64,000 nt of DNA from contig NZ_WHOD01000109.1 of assembly GCF_013141765.1 (NCBI RefSeq), positions 1 through 64,000 of the forward strand, written 5' to 3'. The notes under the pieces are model-generated. The model made no database searches. It saw only the letters and a program-made list of their open reading frames with translations, and was not told where the DNA came from. Position numbers and translations under genes: made by a program. This document shows positions 53,401 through 61,565 of this stretch, one piece after another. This stretch comes from Paenibacillus foliorum (GTDB lineage: Bacteria; Bacillota; Bacilli; Paenibacillales; NBRC-103111). How positions within the stretch are numbered: the stretch's first letter is position 1; every line of letters starts with the position of its first letter.

Positions 53401-53765
53401 TTAAAGGATTGTCCACCCTTCGCAATTAAGGTTCCTTTAAAAGGTGTAGCCCTAGTTCCAATAGGCACCCATTGGTAATCTGCCAAATCCAGGTTCCGGT
53501 CAATCTCCAACACTTTGCCGCTAAAATCATATTTCTGCGTCCCATCGGCTGAACGGCCTGAATTGACCAGCTTCGCAACCCCCGCCAGCTTAGCAGGAGT
53601 ATCGATTTTGAATGTATTGTATACCGGGTCATACCATAATGTATCCGCGTGATCCGTCCATTTATCACTGCTGGCACTAGCCATGAAAACTAGTGAAAAT
53701 GTAAACACTGCAATTATTAATGCAATAAATGCAATTCCGCCGATTGCTTTTTGCTTTGGAGCCAT
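44475..53765 (-). CDS. Giant GLUG-repeat surface protein with C-terminal SLH domains
   Basis: 3096 residues. The signal peptide is 1-31. Hundreds of residues of GLUG-type repeats (GGIVG.N.G.I..S....) form three modules. Each opens with a similar cap: WVPIG...FKGTL (about 95), QWVPIGNNETSSFLGTFEG (about 1480) and LWTPIMSFRGEFDGKDKK (about 2280). Each cap is preceded by a degenerate linker starting WY or WN (about 40, 1435 and 2218). Two chitobiase-C-like domains (about 2735 and 2860, YYTLDGSLPD / YYTTDGSTPT) flank a Gly-run linker. Three SLH domains (about 2915-3080) anchor it to the cell wall, and a fourth is cut off at FSDLTPDHWAFDEI. GAGGCGG precedes the ATG. Probable right-handed beta-helix adhesin or matrix protein; activity unknown. 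Confidence 0.9.
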   Translation of the reverse strand: MAPKQKAIGGIAFIALIIAVFTFSLVFMASASSDKWTDHADTLWYDPVYNTFKIDTPAKLAGVAKLVNSGRSADGTQKYDFSGKVLEIDRNLDLADYQWVPIGTRATPFKGTLIAKGGQSFKISGMKVSGNMNYAGLVGYMDGGTVGGFEFTDTGSIDVATVSNSVYSNVYGDNGVYAGSAVGKMVNNSTVYNITNQLNVKVSTTITNVFAGGVVGSGEGTLANSNNYKPVTASGMDVHAGGIIGYGDDDGLKIKKVLNNGSIDASGSGKLHAGGIAGFAFGFIKMDEDATPISNAASIKVTGGSSGYAGGIVGRAGADITFSNSTANAGAVSIDSQQANGTYAGGLVGAITAEQTTPLFSIVFTNSAAITNKGGTNVHTGGIAGFVGSTFKWDKSFTNSVNVTATGTQQLYSGGLIGKVSGDIFFNNSAKNTGAISVSGGAGPQKPDEVYTGGIIGFASKRVLFESTSNRAYENSGEISVNGGNGLYTGGIISNRAYARTSGAVSNNVYSSAKIGVNGLAKLYTGGFIGMVPDEGVDKLISGAVFANEIVVAGAASDPSHTISTGGIVGYYVDRSGSGSIDQTGFKGTISATGGADTYTGGIAGYMDGGTISLPCAGSIGDKPDARCSGNMETSLTKITADGTIGGVAGYSKGSITGPQVKFITLTNKLIGGFTGGVAGKAQGVISNATVGVVSYTDGYSVKLESTADSVTAGGIVGHNENALLVTASTVANLGLVNEQGRNGYTLGGVAGLLTAEAIIGETGTPIKVSKIAIDVNSANSQIGGAIGVNHSPKVYVQAENLTINIAAAQAKVGGISGIQEVAKGSIPSDAGNNTAAHPLIAKEVIITAQGSDARIGGLFGVNQGDTPRGFAHNVSITTEGPSNQIGGIAGRNIGSITSNEARNIIIASKGTGAEVGGIAGRSEAADSTVAPALIVNSSVYAEEEPLITATGANSFIGGIAGLAKSTEITNPVIRAEAPDYAMLAVKAEHVIAGGIAGQIEQGKIIGDAAMTNIENLLVSISTDAPNAYVGGISGYNLKSRLEKIVATNVNLIINGEKAIVGGMAAYNQSTATGILVNNYMAQLNLKVNATAAASTVGGFVGVNDKQSSDPSTAPGIAVSTIQNSRYVGSIQVLSPSTVTGGMAGENRSLIANNSITDKIPVASKGNGSTLGGLVGLNTESGTLYYTYSNSNLTIEGENTLAGGLAGYNKGQIITSYVDIDLTSHAYGTDGNSVFLGGLIGRNSGIIEKSYSASKVTASGAYTNVGGLVGDHVDGSITDSYAAKEITASAEGSYAGGLLGRIANGKVTTSYSAGQVTAENGAYAGGFAGRYDNPSKELLYKNYYVKDENEQINTDLPDFAEGDHRWLLVHVRLSTILSSTLKERDIFPGLSGWDFTQAWKYGSLNADYKYPELHRSANTGGDGGSGSDVNANINWYMRDKGAINFDIKTEAELAGLAAIVNGAVTGVDKFAFEGRTIRVQNPIHIQSNQWVPIGNNETSSFLGTFEGNNYLIDGLKLLPDQSYSGLFGVIGQGAKVQHMRLEPLSVAGNQYTGVLAGFNKGTVSQIDVKLLNAGTIIGNTVGGIIGKNTGVVEKLSMTLDGNSRVEAVGNNAVAGGIIGDNTFALTPQIFDLKTPSGSIGSSAANATIGGVIGRQTGDFTGSRATITAAYPISATGANSIVGGLIGNHVSGKANDLTVTFADGTLQALGLGSTLGGVIGQSDVGNPISNVNVTASQAGQHMTGNGIIGGIVGVKTGKGTNVFDMENVKTDKVVLSSLDGSTNAVIGGIAGKLSQTAVHQAAFTASIRGKGDRVTAGGIVGYSMDSILYQADVLSDISSSSRARESAVGGIAGIMQSSNVDAGLDFGNLIPFYRGIYDAVVHSKAIEAKGVDNVPDLYVGGLVGKNLAASIYNSRSTSDLSVNGAKIASVGGVAGYSDGIIVSSSASSDINADASTIYDVGGVVGWTAGGAIHYSNMSSLDGQKITVGSAITKSGVMPATRVGGFVGNGDNTNITHSFANIPVIVVCTNQENTIYAGGFAGLLGDLSSGSGIIQQVYAKGSIDVKGITGSYAGGFAGSIDHYSITDAYATGNITNTGFDTSSGGFAGAVERRGIVKNAFAAQDKVATIGVNHATRSYGGGFAGYNDGTLDGVFANVAELSMSVSGANAYKGSLVGYNFRDGKIVQSSYVGDLNAVGYNLGGNPGVVQADNSSSYAFGNWNFETDPSFLSGNGSSEIIIYNAKQLTGAITLYNNTGLDYYRLFNRTATQKPAMEKFTLGADLDLTGSLWTPIMSFRGEFDGKDKKIKGLKLVAAGSDLNGFVSENYGKIRNLIFDEADITAGSKTGIAAGINHVGAAISDIIIRGKVKGNDYVGGAVGDNKGTVSNVTVEAAGVEGANYVGGVSGVNSGSITGAAFKGTITGSGSYIGGIAGSNEGQLSKTYSRGTVRATTPGLTLAVGGIAGENKGSGSITQSFSYSDIDAASSHVMAGGIAGSNEGAISNSYSSALVKAEGTVEAEAGGIVGYAASGAIDYSLNYGEVIAGVEGKIMPGKAYFGGIAGQKEDAAVVSHTAFNKQMLKSNTAYYDASGKRVSGDDKEAAGLLATDLTKGTLPASFDPSLWKAEQSFYPQLTAFNRAAGSKLSAAAVILNKNDLVNFIRNSFELTKDGALLWTANPNEALITNESGSVKGTLKSTGSAALTAAFNGESRVITVNAPALKFKETAIKPKVGSGIVMTFYNQVSVVLNTDEPNGKIYYTLDGSLPDSNAVLYSGPIVLKSTTNLKAVTIVEEKETSEVFSGVWTRMTESGGGGGGGFAQPIVQLPTISAQIGQSTVNSNSDSPTSTTVAINSKLKLTAPAGQIIYYTTDGSTPTTSSAQYIGEIIITGNMTIKIITDKDDRVVTMNYQAENAKYDLKSEAGQIKYISGYEDGQFKPDIALTRYDLIHILSPLLNMEEVSVQNRFKDVKSGIEDLVAFFTSAGIVDGYPDGTFSGEKGLTRAEFVVLMSRVLKLDITSNGETSLSDVRGHWSEKYVNAFTKAGYVQGFPDGTFEPDSQISRAQAIVVINRITGTQKQNLPSKFSDLTPDHWAFDEIMPVVK

Positions 53766-53808
53766 GTTTGCACCGCCTCAATTGATTTAGATCACTTAAA
53801 CGGGATCT

Positions 53809-53838
53809 ACCCACACAAAACATAAGAATTGTGTGGGT
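53809..53838 (-). promoter_or_regulatory. Intercistronic hairpin between the two giant SLH genes
   Basis: Perfect 10-bp stem ACCCACACAA/TTGTGTGGGT with a 10-nt loop, no T-tract. It lies in the 86-nt gap and is unlikely to be a strong terminator. It could mark RNA processing or attenuation between the two cistrons. Confidence 0.45.
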
Positions 53839-53851
53839 ACCTCCTCGATGA

Positions 53852-56800
53852 TTATTTACCGCTTAACCAACGGTCAAGCCTTACTGCAATTGCTGCTGCT
53901 TGTGCCCGTGTCAGTGCATCCTGAGGATTAATTCGATCGTCCTCACCCTGAATAATGCCATTCTTGATACTCAACGCGACCGGCTTTTTAGCCCAGTCTG
54001 GAATCAAGCTCCGGTCTTTAAACGTACTGAGTATGCTGTTTACTTCCTCATCCTTAATGTCCTCGCCAAGTCCGAGCGCGTTCAGTAATCGTCCCGCCAT
54101 CGTCATCGCCTCTACTCTAGACAACGTTGCTTGAGGAGCGAAGGTTCCATCCTCCAAACCGTTTACAATTCCGAGCTTCGCGGCAATGGATACGCTTCGG
54201 TTATACCAGTCTTCCTTAGCGATATCCGAGAAACTATTGTTCGCATTTTTATTCATCAGCCCAGCTACGCGAAGCAGCAGAGTAGGATACTCGGCTCTGG
54301 AAATTCGGCTATCCGGTTCGAACCGGTCCGCATCTTTCCCTAATGCAAACAGCCTGGATGCTGCTTCAGAGATGCTTTGCTTACCCCAGTAGCTATCACT
54401 CACGTCATTAAATTCTCTTGTATTACGAATAAAGGCCAGGTTACCATTTCCAGTCAGGCTAACCTCGACATAAGCCGCACCGTTTTCATTAACCAGCCTC
54501 CAAGGGACGGTTGTCCAATTCCCATCCGTTCCTTGCAATACAACTGCGCTAATATACTCACCCTGTAACCCTTCAGGTACTGCTACTCGAGTTTTCACAT
54601 AGGGGCTCCAGTTGGCCTCAGGAATATTCATCTCGATAGCAGCACCTTGTCCTGATCCAAGCAAGTTGCCGCTCACATCTGCAGCAATATTGGATAGTCC
54701 ACTTATAGAAGCCTCACCGTTTGAACTAACCTTGATCACCAGCTCTTGTTCCATACCGGCCAGCATGTTCGGAGTCAGAACCAGCTTAGCCAACGGCAAT
54801 TGTATATTGATCGTTTGCTGCTTGCTGATTGCTTGCAACACAGCTCCGCTATCCAGGTGTAACGTAAATCCTTTAACGGTATTGTCCTGGGAAGCAATAC
54901 TAATTTCTTTAGCCGATTCAACATCCTTGGCTTTAATAAAGACTTCAACTTGATCGTCTTTACGCTCTGCGTTAATCGTAAGATTATTAATGGTCAACGG
55001 ACTGGTCTGGATACCACCGAATCCTCCGCCTCCACCACCTGATCCGCCTGAGGAAGACCATACATTCGCGGGGAGTTTGCCGGACACGGCCGTAGCCAGA
55101 TTCTCACCCATAGTTCTTTTTGCTACAACTACAATATCGCCTGAACTTGCGGGAACAACTCCACTTGGTGGCAGAATGCTCCAGTTGCTCAAGTTTTGCT
55201 TGTATTTCAGGGTTTCGACGATTGTCATTGTTCTAGGATAAACCCTGTAAACTAGCTGCTGTCCTGCCAAGTCACCCGCAGAGTTGACCGTTACCTTTGT
55301 CGCGCTGCTATTTTTTTCAATCGTGCTCGTATAGGCCGTAATAGCTTCCAATCCGTCTGCCGTAGGCAGCGCTACTGATGCAACTACCATAGATTGAAGC
55401 GATACACCTTCTGAAATGGTATAGGTACCTTCTATAAGGCTGGCGCCAACGGTTAAACCAGAAACAGTCCCATTTTCTTCAACGTTAACGGCTTCTCCCA
55501 TCGTTACCGAATAACTTAACCGTTTCTTGTCTTCGCCTTTTACTTCCTCTTCTCTGAATTTAGGCTTGCCCGATGCATCTTTCCCGTCAGGAACTCGCAC
55601 GAAGGCTGCAATTTCTTGGCTTCCGCCTGGTTTCAAAGTAGGCATTGTTTTCAAAATAAGGGCCACAGGCACTTTATAAGCATCATTCGTAACAAATACA
55701 GAAGCTTTGTTCTCATTGCCTGCACCATCTCTGGCTACAATGGCTAGCTCCACGGTAGGCTCACCAGCTTTCACACTCACCTTCCCACTAAACTTTCCGT
55801 TAGTTTGCACAACTAGCGGAGTACCATTGACTGTAAGAATCGTGTCCTTGGACGTTGTACCCGATACCATTACTTGTCCATTCTTGGCTCTCGCCCCGTT
55901 AACCGGCTCATCCAAATACAAGACAGGCGCACTGGTATCTACGGTCAAGTAAAGCATCGTCACCGAGACGTCTTTCGTTTTCTTGTTCTTGGCAATCAGC
56001 TCAATCGCATATGTTCCGTCTGTCTTAAACTGATCGAAGGTAATAGTGCCCCGGCTGCCTTGGCTATTATTTACGGTAGTCGTTTTGCCGATTGATTTAT
56101 CGGAGTAGAAAGCTTCTACCTCAATATCCTGCTGGTCAGTCACAAAATTGAAGCTTTGCGTTGTCTGATTAGTCACAAGCTCAATGAAATGCTCAGATGC
56201 TTTCAGCTGATTGCTTGTCGTTTCTGCTTTCAAAATAGGTTTGACCGGAATCGGTAGAAGCTCATTGGTGCTGTTAGTTGTTCCTGAGAAATGGTAATTC
56301 TCGTTTTTGTCTGCAGCCTTGGTTGGCTTGTTGGCTGCCGACACTCCGATTACATACTTTTGCCCAACCTCAAGTCCCGTATAATGAACATCCTTCAAAT
56401 CCATCACGGTTCCCTCTAATTTCGTAACATCAATTTTGTCGGAAGTAGACAATGCTTTCCAACCGCCTACTGGAATACCCTCATATTTACCTGTTGCCTT
56501 ATTCAGATATTTGTCCAGTTCATCCTTCGTAAGCAGCATTTCCGCAAAGCTCAGATACTTGTTCAGCTTCCCGTTGCTTTCCTGCAAAGCCTCAATTCTA
56601 TAGCTTTGCTCATAATCTTGTTGTCCATTTTTTACAGGCGCAGGCTTGAAGGAAAGATCGAAGTATCCATTGCCCGCAGGCTCTATCGCTACCTCGCTTA
56701 CTTCGGTTGGTGCCAATGGGTCTATAATTTCGAATTTCTCAACCGATGTCTTGGTTCCAAAAGCAACGTTAGACTTCAGCTCGGCACGCAGGTAGTATTC

Positions 56801-59800
56801 CCCTTGCTGCAGCAAGCCGCGGATATCTTCCTTGTCACCCAATAGCCCTACTTGAGTAACATCTATGATCTCACTTCCATTAGTAGTCGAGCCGGTAATG
56901 CCGCCATTTTTATTGACCGGCAAATCCTTGGCGATCAGAAGGCCAGGCTCGCCAGGCTGCAATACCTCTTGTATTTCTCCTTTTTTATTCGTCACTTTAG
57001 TCGTCGCGCCATCTACAGCGTCTTTAGTCAGATACAGGTTAATTGTATCTCCCTGTTGCGCGTTTTCTACGCTCCATGCTGCCGTAAACTTGTTAGAATC
57101 TGCACTATTTTTATTTAACTTAATGTCTTTAAGTCCAGGAGCGACCGGTACATTAAGCAGTCTGGTATCAACACCTGATTCAGCTGTCAAAGTCCAGGTT
57201 CCGCCATTTTTCAATTTATCTTGAGGCAGGATGATATAAGCTTTTCTTACATCTACACCATCCTTAGAGTTACCAGCTGCAATATATTGAGTAAAGGCAT
57301 TTGCAGCAGGATTGGTGTTTGTGTTATCAAATACAATCGGATACACCTTTCCTTGAGCATCCTTCAAAGTAAAGTTAGGCATTTGCTCTTCCACATATTC
57401 CATTTCGATAATGGCGTTACCGCTAACCCCATTCATAGGGATTTCGTGCACACGTCCACTATTCTTTACGGTAATGCCGCCGATTCCCGCATTCATGCTA
57501 TCCGTATCCAGATGGCTGATGTCTTCTGTTATTTTGCGGTAGTTAATCTCATGCTTTTCTGATTCTGTATCTATCCTGGATGTGGCCAAGGTCTGAACAC
57601 CTTGCCCGATGACAAGCAGCCTCGGCCCTCGTTCCGGATCTTGAACGAGCAGATGGATAAATCCTTCGGGCAAGTCCTCAGCAGACGTCCCGAATTCGAC
57701 CCCGCCTCCCCAGTAATATGTGACACCTAGGGAAATAAAGAGAATCCCAACACTGCCCCAAATCTTTTCGTTATTAACTCCGAAGAACACGCTAGCCAGC
57801 GGCATTCCGCCTACAACTGGCACATCGCTCGGTATCTGCACCCTGGCACCGATATACCCTTCAAAATCGGTTCTGTGTTTCTCTAAATTTTGTCCTACGA
57901 ATATTCCGGCTTTCCCGATGATAAGATCCCAGCCACCTATATCTACTTCCGCTTCCAGTCTTACAAACCATGGAGTCACCCATTGGGCTTCGAGAAGCGC
58001 CTTGCTTAACATCGGCAGAAGCTGGTCGTCTTCAGGCTCAGGCACTGTAGAGAACCCAAGCTTCCCTTGAAGTGCAAGCCCGGTCCGCTTAACCGTAAGG
58101 TCAATGTCACCGAAGTGATAAGCCGGCGCAATTCCGAACCTCATGCTCACACCTGCTTGCACGACAAGCGGGAACGGGTCATTCTTGGTGCCGCCAGCGA
58201 TAGTATCAGCGAGCTCGCGTACTGCTCCACGTACAGCCGTTAAATAGGTCGCTCCTGTGATAAGCACGCCCGGCTTGCCAAGCGTAGTACCAAATGCAAC
58301 TACATCCGGTAAAATCCGTCCATCGGGAACCTTTTTAAAAGCCAGCTCTGCTTGTATTTCCAGCATGCTTTTCAGCTGCGCTTGGAACTTAATCCCGTAC
58401 CGGTTAGCAATGTCATGCTCTGACATATCCTGCACGTAGTGAACGATGTTGATTTCACCGCTTGGCTTCTTCGGTTCCTCCTCTTCCTCGGATTTTTTCG
58501 GCTTATCGTCCGGCTCAAATAGTCCTAATTCTTTATTAAGGTCAAACTTAAGATCAGCCTCGACCCCTACAAAGCCTTTATCGTTAAAAATAACGTTGCG
58601 AACTTCTGCTTCTATAACTTTCATTGAAAGCTTACCGCCGAAGGAAATGCCTCCATGTCTTAATATGTAGTCATTGAAGGTAAAACTGAAGCCCGAAACG
58701 TAAAAGCTCGGCCCAGAGAACAACGTATGCTTGTTGAAATAGATTTGACTAACCATCAGCTGCTTGAGCGGATTCAACCGATCTCCAAGCGCGCCTACAG
58801 CCCAGCTTAACGAGCCGTTCAGACTATCATCTTCTTCATTGTCTCCACTATCAGGAAAAGTCTCATTCTCGATAACAAGCTCTTCGCCCAATGATTTATC
58901 GAAGCCATTGAAGAAGTCTAAGGTCCATTCCCCCTGATGGAATACAAAGCCGCTGTTCGCTACGCTGAGTTTTCCATCGCCTTTTACAAATAGGGTATCG
59001 AAGAAAGGTAGAGAATTATATCCTTTCACTTTATCCTTTGCTCCAAAGATATCCAGCTTACCCCGGACAAATACCATATCTTTACCTCTGTAGGATACAG
59101 AGTCATTAATTATGGCAGGCTCGGTTTTCGTATCAACAATGACCTGTTTATCATCGTCTATTCCGACTTCCTTAATCATACCGCGAATAGTAACAAGAGA
59201 TTCTTTCTCTTCATCCTCAAAGAATTGCTCCATATCTTCGTCGGATTCAAACAACTGGTAGTTATAAGCCGGTACCTCGGCTAACGATTCATTGCTCGTA
59301 AATTCAGCAAGGTCAAATTTCGGGTCCAGAGCTTTGCTCGCCGCTCCCAAATACATTTTGAACTGCTTGAAGTTCGTCACCGCAGTGAATAAATCGTCCC
59401 CTTTCTTAAACGGCTTACCCGGGAAGACTTCGTTAATTTCATTCAACTGCCGATCGCTTAATGGAAGACTAATATGACTTAAATCAACCATTTGTTTATA
59501 AATGGCGAGAATACCCGCCTCTCTAACCCGTGATTGCTGATTATCGGTTACAGAGAAGGTTTGTCCTGTTGTGATATCGAACAGAGCAGCAAGCTCCGCA
59601 TCACCTCCGGCATCACCTTTGAAATCAATTTGAACCTGATAGTCTCCTAGAGGCAGCTCCGGTCCAAGACCAGCTTGTACTACATTGCCCAGTCGATCTA
59701 CAAGCTCCCCACCCCTGTACGTGATCTTCATATCTCCTGAGAAACCGTCATCCGACGGCTGGAGCATAACCGATTGCTTAACAGGAACTTTATACCGTTT

Positions 59801-61471
59801 ACCTGTCACCTTCTCCTTCAGAAACAAGTCAAAATTCGGTGGAGCAATATCATTACCCGCATTGTAAGCCTCAATGTTCGTCAGATTGACCGTAATATAT
59901 TTCACATCGCTGCTGTACAATTCCTTAGGCGACATCCCGAAGGCATAGGTTGCCGCAGCTTGTCCAATCGCGGGCAATAGAAGAAAATTCGCCTTGTTTG
60001 ACTCATACTGCGCTTTGATTCCCTCATCCTCAACCCCTTCGATCTTGGCTCGGGTCTCCGGGCTGCTTGCTGTAAGCATATATTCTTTGGTTGTAGGCCA
60101 TGACTTGCCCTTGGCCTGCACTTTGTAAGAAGCGGTGATCGAGTCACCCGGCTTGTACTTTGGCTTAATCCCTAGTGCCGCTTCCTCCGGCGTCGCTGTC
60201 TTCTTGAATTCAAGCACCTTGCTGCGGAACGCTTCTGTTAGCGGCTTACCACTGGCATCTCGAACCACATTACCCGCCTCGTCGAGCTTGACGAAACTCA
60301 GTCCGCTTTCCAGAGCCAGGTTAACAGAAATACTGGAATGCTCCATACCAAACATAGATAAATTTTCTACTTCTGAGATAATATCGAATATGCCTTCACC
60401 GACATAATTGCTGTTATCACTTAATGTGGCCAACTGCTGTGGCGTATCCATGTAACGGATGGAAAAGATTTTATCCGGTTCAATAATTTCCCCTAATCCA
60501 TACACCGTTTCAAATGACTGCACAGCCTTATCTGCAAGCGCCTTAGGCTGCCAGTAGAAAGCAACTGCTGAGTCAGCCGTTCCATAATCATTGGTATCTC
60601 TTGTGAAATCGAGATTAGGATTAGGAGTGTAGTCCCACTTGCTGTTGGCTAACCCGTTCCAATGCCCAACGATCATTTCATCCACAATATTTATATTTTT
60701 CTCAGCAAAGTTGTTAAATCCATAAGCCATGACATTCGTTGCCAATGGATTAGTCAAATCCAGCTTGTCCCGCATTACCCAATAAGGTGGCAGCTTGTAC
60801 AAAGCTCTATCCTCTTCCGAAATTGTCGGATCATTCTCCGGGTTATGGACCAGCTTCCTTTCAACCATCAAAGGAACTTTATAAGCTGTTCCGATCTGGA
60901 ATTCAGGTCCGTCCTTTCCCGCAACCATTGTATCGAGCAAAACACGGGTCCCCATCTGTACCTCAGCCCCACTTCGGTTGACAACTTCATAACGAATGTT
61001 TACATTACCCGCATTTTTCTTATCAGCTACGCTTGAATACAGCATTAAAATTTGTTTAATTTCAACACCTTTGATTTTCCAGATGGTCTCTATCTGTTTG
61101 GTGCCATTGCTGTTTTGAACAATCTGGGGCTGTGTGACCTCCGAGAAGAAATCAACTGCAAATTTATAAGGATTACCAAAAATATAATCGGTCCCATCGA
61201 TTCGAAAGGTCGTAAACGAGGTCTCCGGATCATCCCCTTTAAACAGCATGTTAACGTTCTGATCTTTCTTGCGAATTGGCTGCCCTTCTACCGTTCTGAT
61301 CCCAAAGCGACCTGTATTATTGTCAACCGTAATTTTTATAAAATCATTTTGCAGCACCGTCAGCTTAGGCGTGTTGATCTCTGCAGCAAGAACATTCGTA
61401 ACCCCGGCTAAGGAACTAAAAAATAAAAGAAAAGCCAGAACCAACACAAGCGTTCTTTTCATCAGCTTCAC
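53852..61471 (-). CDS. Giant SLH-domain surface protein with Ig-like and FN3-like modules
   Basis: 2539 residues. The signal peptide is 1-30 (TLVLVLAFLLFFSSLAGVTNVLAA). A large N-terminal region of unrecognised folds includes a beta-rich part (about 900-1330) with FSFTFNDYILRHGGISFGGKLSMK and SVGILFISLGVTYYWGGGVEF, suggestive of a long beta structure. Fibronectin/Ig-like segments follow (about 1400-1950, including EPVNGARAKNGQVMVSGTTSKD), then a Gly-rich linker SSGGSGGGGGGFGG at about 2147. Three SLH domains (about 2355-2535, FNDVSDSYW, FSDIAKEDWY and FKDRSLIPDWA) anchor it. The GTG start follows AGGAGG by 7 nt. It is probably in one unit with the neighbours; role unknown, likely surface scaffold or adhesin. 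Confidence 0.88.
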   Translation of the reverse strand: MKLMKRTLVLVLAFLLFFSSLAGVTNVLAAEINTPKLTVLQNDFIKITVDNNTGRFGIRTVEGQPIRKKDQNVNMLFKGDDPETSFTTFRIDGTDYIFGNPYKFAVDFFSEVTQPQIVQNSNGTKQIETIWKIKGVEIKQILMLYSSVADKKNAGNVNIRYEVVNRSGAEVQMGTRVLLDTMVAGKDGPEFQIGTAYKVPLMVERKLVHNPENDPTISEEDRALYKLPPYWVMRDKLDLTNPLATNVMAYGFNNFAEKNINIVDEMIVGHWNGLANSKWDYTPNPNLDFTRDTNDYGTADSAVAFYWQPKALADKAVQSFETVYGLGEIIEPDKIFSIRYMDTPQQLATLSDNSNYVGEGIFDIISEVENLSMFGMEHSSISVNLALESGLSFVKLDEAGNVVRDASGKPLTEAFRSKVLEFKKTATPEEAALGIKPKYKPGDSITASYKVQAKGKSWPTTKEYMLTASSPETRAKIEGVEDEGIKAQYESNKANFLLLPAIGQAAATYAFGMSPKELYSSDVKYITVNLTNIEAYNAGNDIAPPNFDLFLKEKVTGKRYKVPVKQSVMLQPSDDGFSGDMKITYRGGELVDRLGNVVQAGLGPELPLGDYQVQIDFKGDAGGDAELAALFDITTGQTFSVTDNQQSRVREAGILAIYKQMVDLSHISLPLSDRQLNEINEVFPGKPFKKGDDLFTAVTNFKQFKMYLGAASKALDPKFDLAEFTSNESLAEVPAYNYQLFESDEDMEQFFEDEEKESLVTIRGMIKEVGIDDDKQVIVDTKTEPAIINDSVSYRGKDMVFVRGKLDIFGAKDKVKGYNSLPFFDTLFVKGDGKLSVANSGFVFHQGEWTLDFFNGFDKSLGEELVIENETFPDSGDNEEDDSLNGSLSWAVGALGDRLNPLKQLMVSQIYFNKHTLFSGPSFYVSGFSFTFNDYILRHGGISFGGKLSMKVIEAEVRNVIFNDKGFVGVEADLKFDLNKELGLFEPDDKPKKSEEEEEPKKPSGEINIVHYVQDMSEHDIANRYGIKFQAQLKSMLEIQAELAFKKVPDGRILPDVVAFGTTLGKPGVLITGATYLTAVRGAVRELADTIAGGTKNDPFPLVVQAGVSMRFGIAPAYHFGDIDLTVKRTGLALQGKLGFSTVPEPEDDQLLPMLSKALLEAQWVTPWFVRLEAEVDIGGWDLIIGKAGIFVGQNLEKHRTDFEGYIGARVQIPSDVPVVGGMPLASVFFGVNNEKIWGSVGILFISLGVTYYWGGGVEFGTSAEDLPEGFIHLLVQDPERGPRLLVIGQGVQTLATSRIDTESEKHEINYRKITEDISHLDTDSMNAGIGGITVKNSGRVHEIPMNGVSGNAIIEMEYVEEQMPNFTLKDAQGKVYPIVFDNTNTNPAANAFTQYIAAGNSKDGVDVRKAYIILPQDKLKNGGTWTLTAESGVDTRLLNVPVAPGLKDIKLNKNSADSNKFTAAWSVENAQQGDTINLYLTKDAVDGATTKVTNKKGEIQEVLQPGEPGLLIAKDLPVNKNGGITGSTTNGSEIIDVTQVGLLGDKEDIRGLLQQGEYYLRAELKSNVAFGTKTSVEKFEIIDPLAPTEVSEVAIEPAGNGYFDLSFKPAPVKNGQQDYEQSYRIEALQESNGKLNKYLSFAEMLLTKDELDKYLNKATGKYEGIPVGGWKALSTSDKIDVTKLEGTVMDLKDVHYTGLEVGQKYVIGVSAANKPTKAADKNENYHFSGTTNSTNELLPIPVKPILKAETTSNQLKASEHFIELVTNQTTQSFNFVTDQQDIEVEAFYSDKSIGKTTTVNNSQGSRGTITFDQFKTDGTYAIELIAKNKKTKDVSVTMLYLTVDTSAPVLYLDEPVNGARAKNGQVMVSGTTSKDTILTVNGTPLVVQTNGKFSGKVSVKAGEPTVELAIVARDGAGNENKASVFVTNDAYKVPVALILKTMPTLKPGGSQEIAAFVRVPDGKDASGKPKFREEEVKGEDKKRLSYSVTMGEAVNVEENGTVSGLTVGASLIEGTYTISEGVSLQSMVVASVALPTADGLEAITAYTSTIEKNSSATKVTVNSAGDLAGQQLVYRVYPRTMTIVETLKYKQNLSNWSILPPSGVVPASSGDIVVVAKRTMGENLATAVSGKLPANVWSSSGGSGGGGGGFGGIQTSPLTINNLTINAERKDDQVEVFIKAKDVESAKEISIASQDNTVKGFTLHLDSGAVLQAISKQQTINIQLPLAKLVLTPNMLAGMEQELVIKVSSNGEASISGLSNIAADVSGNLLGSGQGAAIEMNIPEANWSPYVKTRVAVPEGLQGEYISAVVLQGTDGNWTTVPWRLVNENGAAYVEVSLTGNGNLAFIRNTREFNDVSDSYWGKQSISEAASRLFALGKDADRFEPDSRISRAEYPTLLLRVAGLMNKNANNSFSDIAKEDWYNRSVSIAAKLGIVNGLEDGTFAPQATLSRVEAMTMAGRLLNALGLGEDIKDEEVNSILSTFKDRSLIPDWAKKPVALSIKNGIIQGEDDRINPQDALTRAQAAAIAVRLDRWLSGK

Positions 61472-61508
61472 TTGAGCGCCTCCTATTCCTTTGATTTAAG
61501 CAAATCGA

Positions 61509-61543
61509 GTGAAGAAGGGACACTCCCATGTCCCGTCCTTCAC
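61509..61543 (-). promoter_or_regulatory. Intercistronic hairpin before the 2539-residue gene
   Basis: Stem GTGAAG...GGGACA pairing with TGTCCC...CTTCAC, with a small internal loop and a 6-nt apical loop; no T-tract. It is the second such hairpin between the giant genes. Confidence 0.4.
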
Positions 61544-61565
61544 CTTCTTGCCGCACCATTCGTAT

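Noticed and set aside
44475..61471. Repeated pattern of the GLUG region considered as a CRISPR array or DNA tandem repeat
   Set aside because: Repeats are in the protein and vary in DNA sequence and spacing; there are no constant direct repeats with unique spacers.
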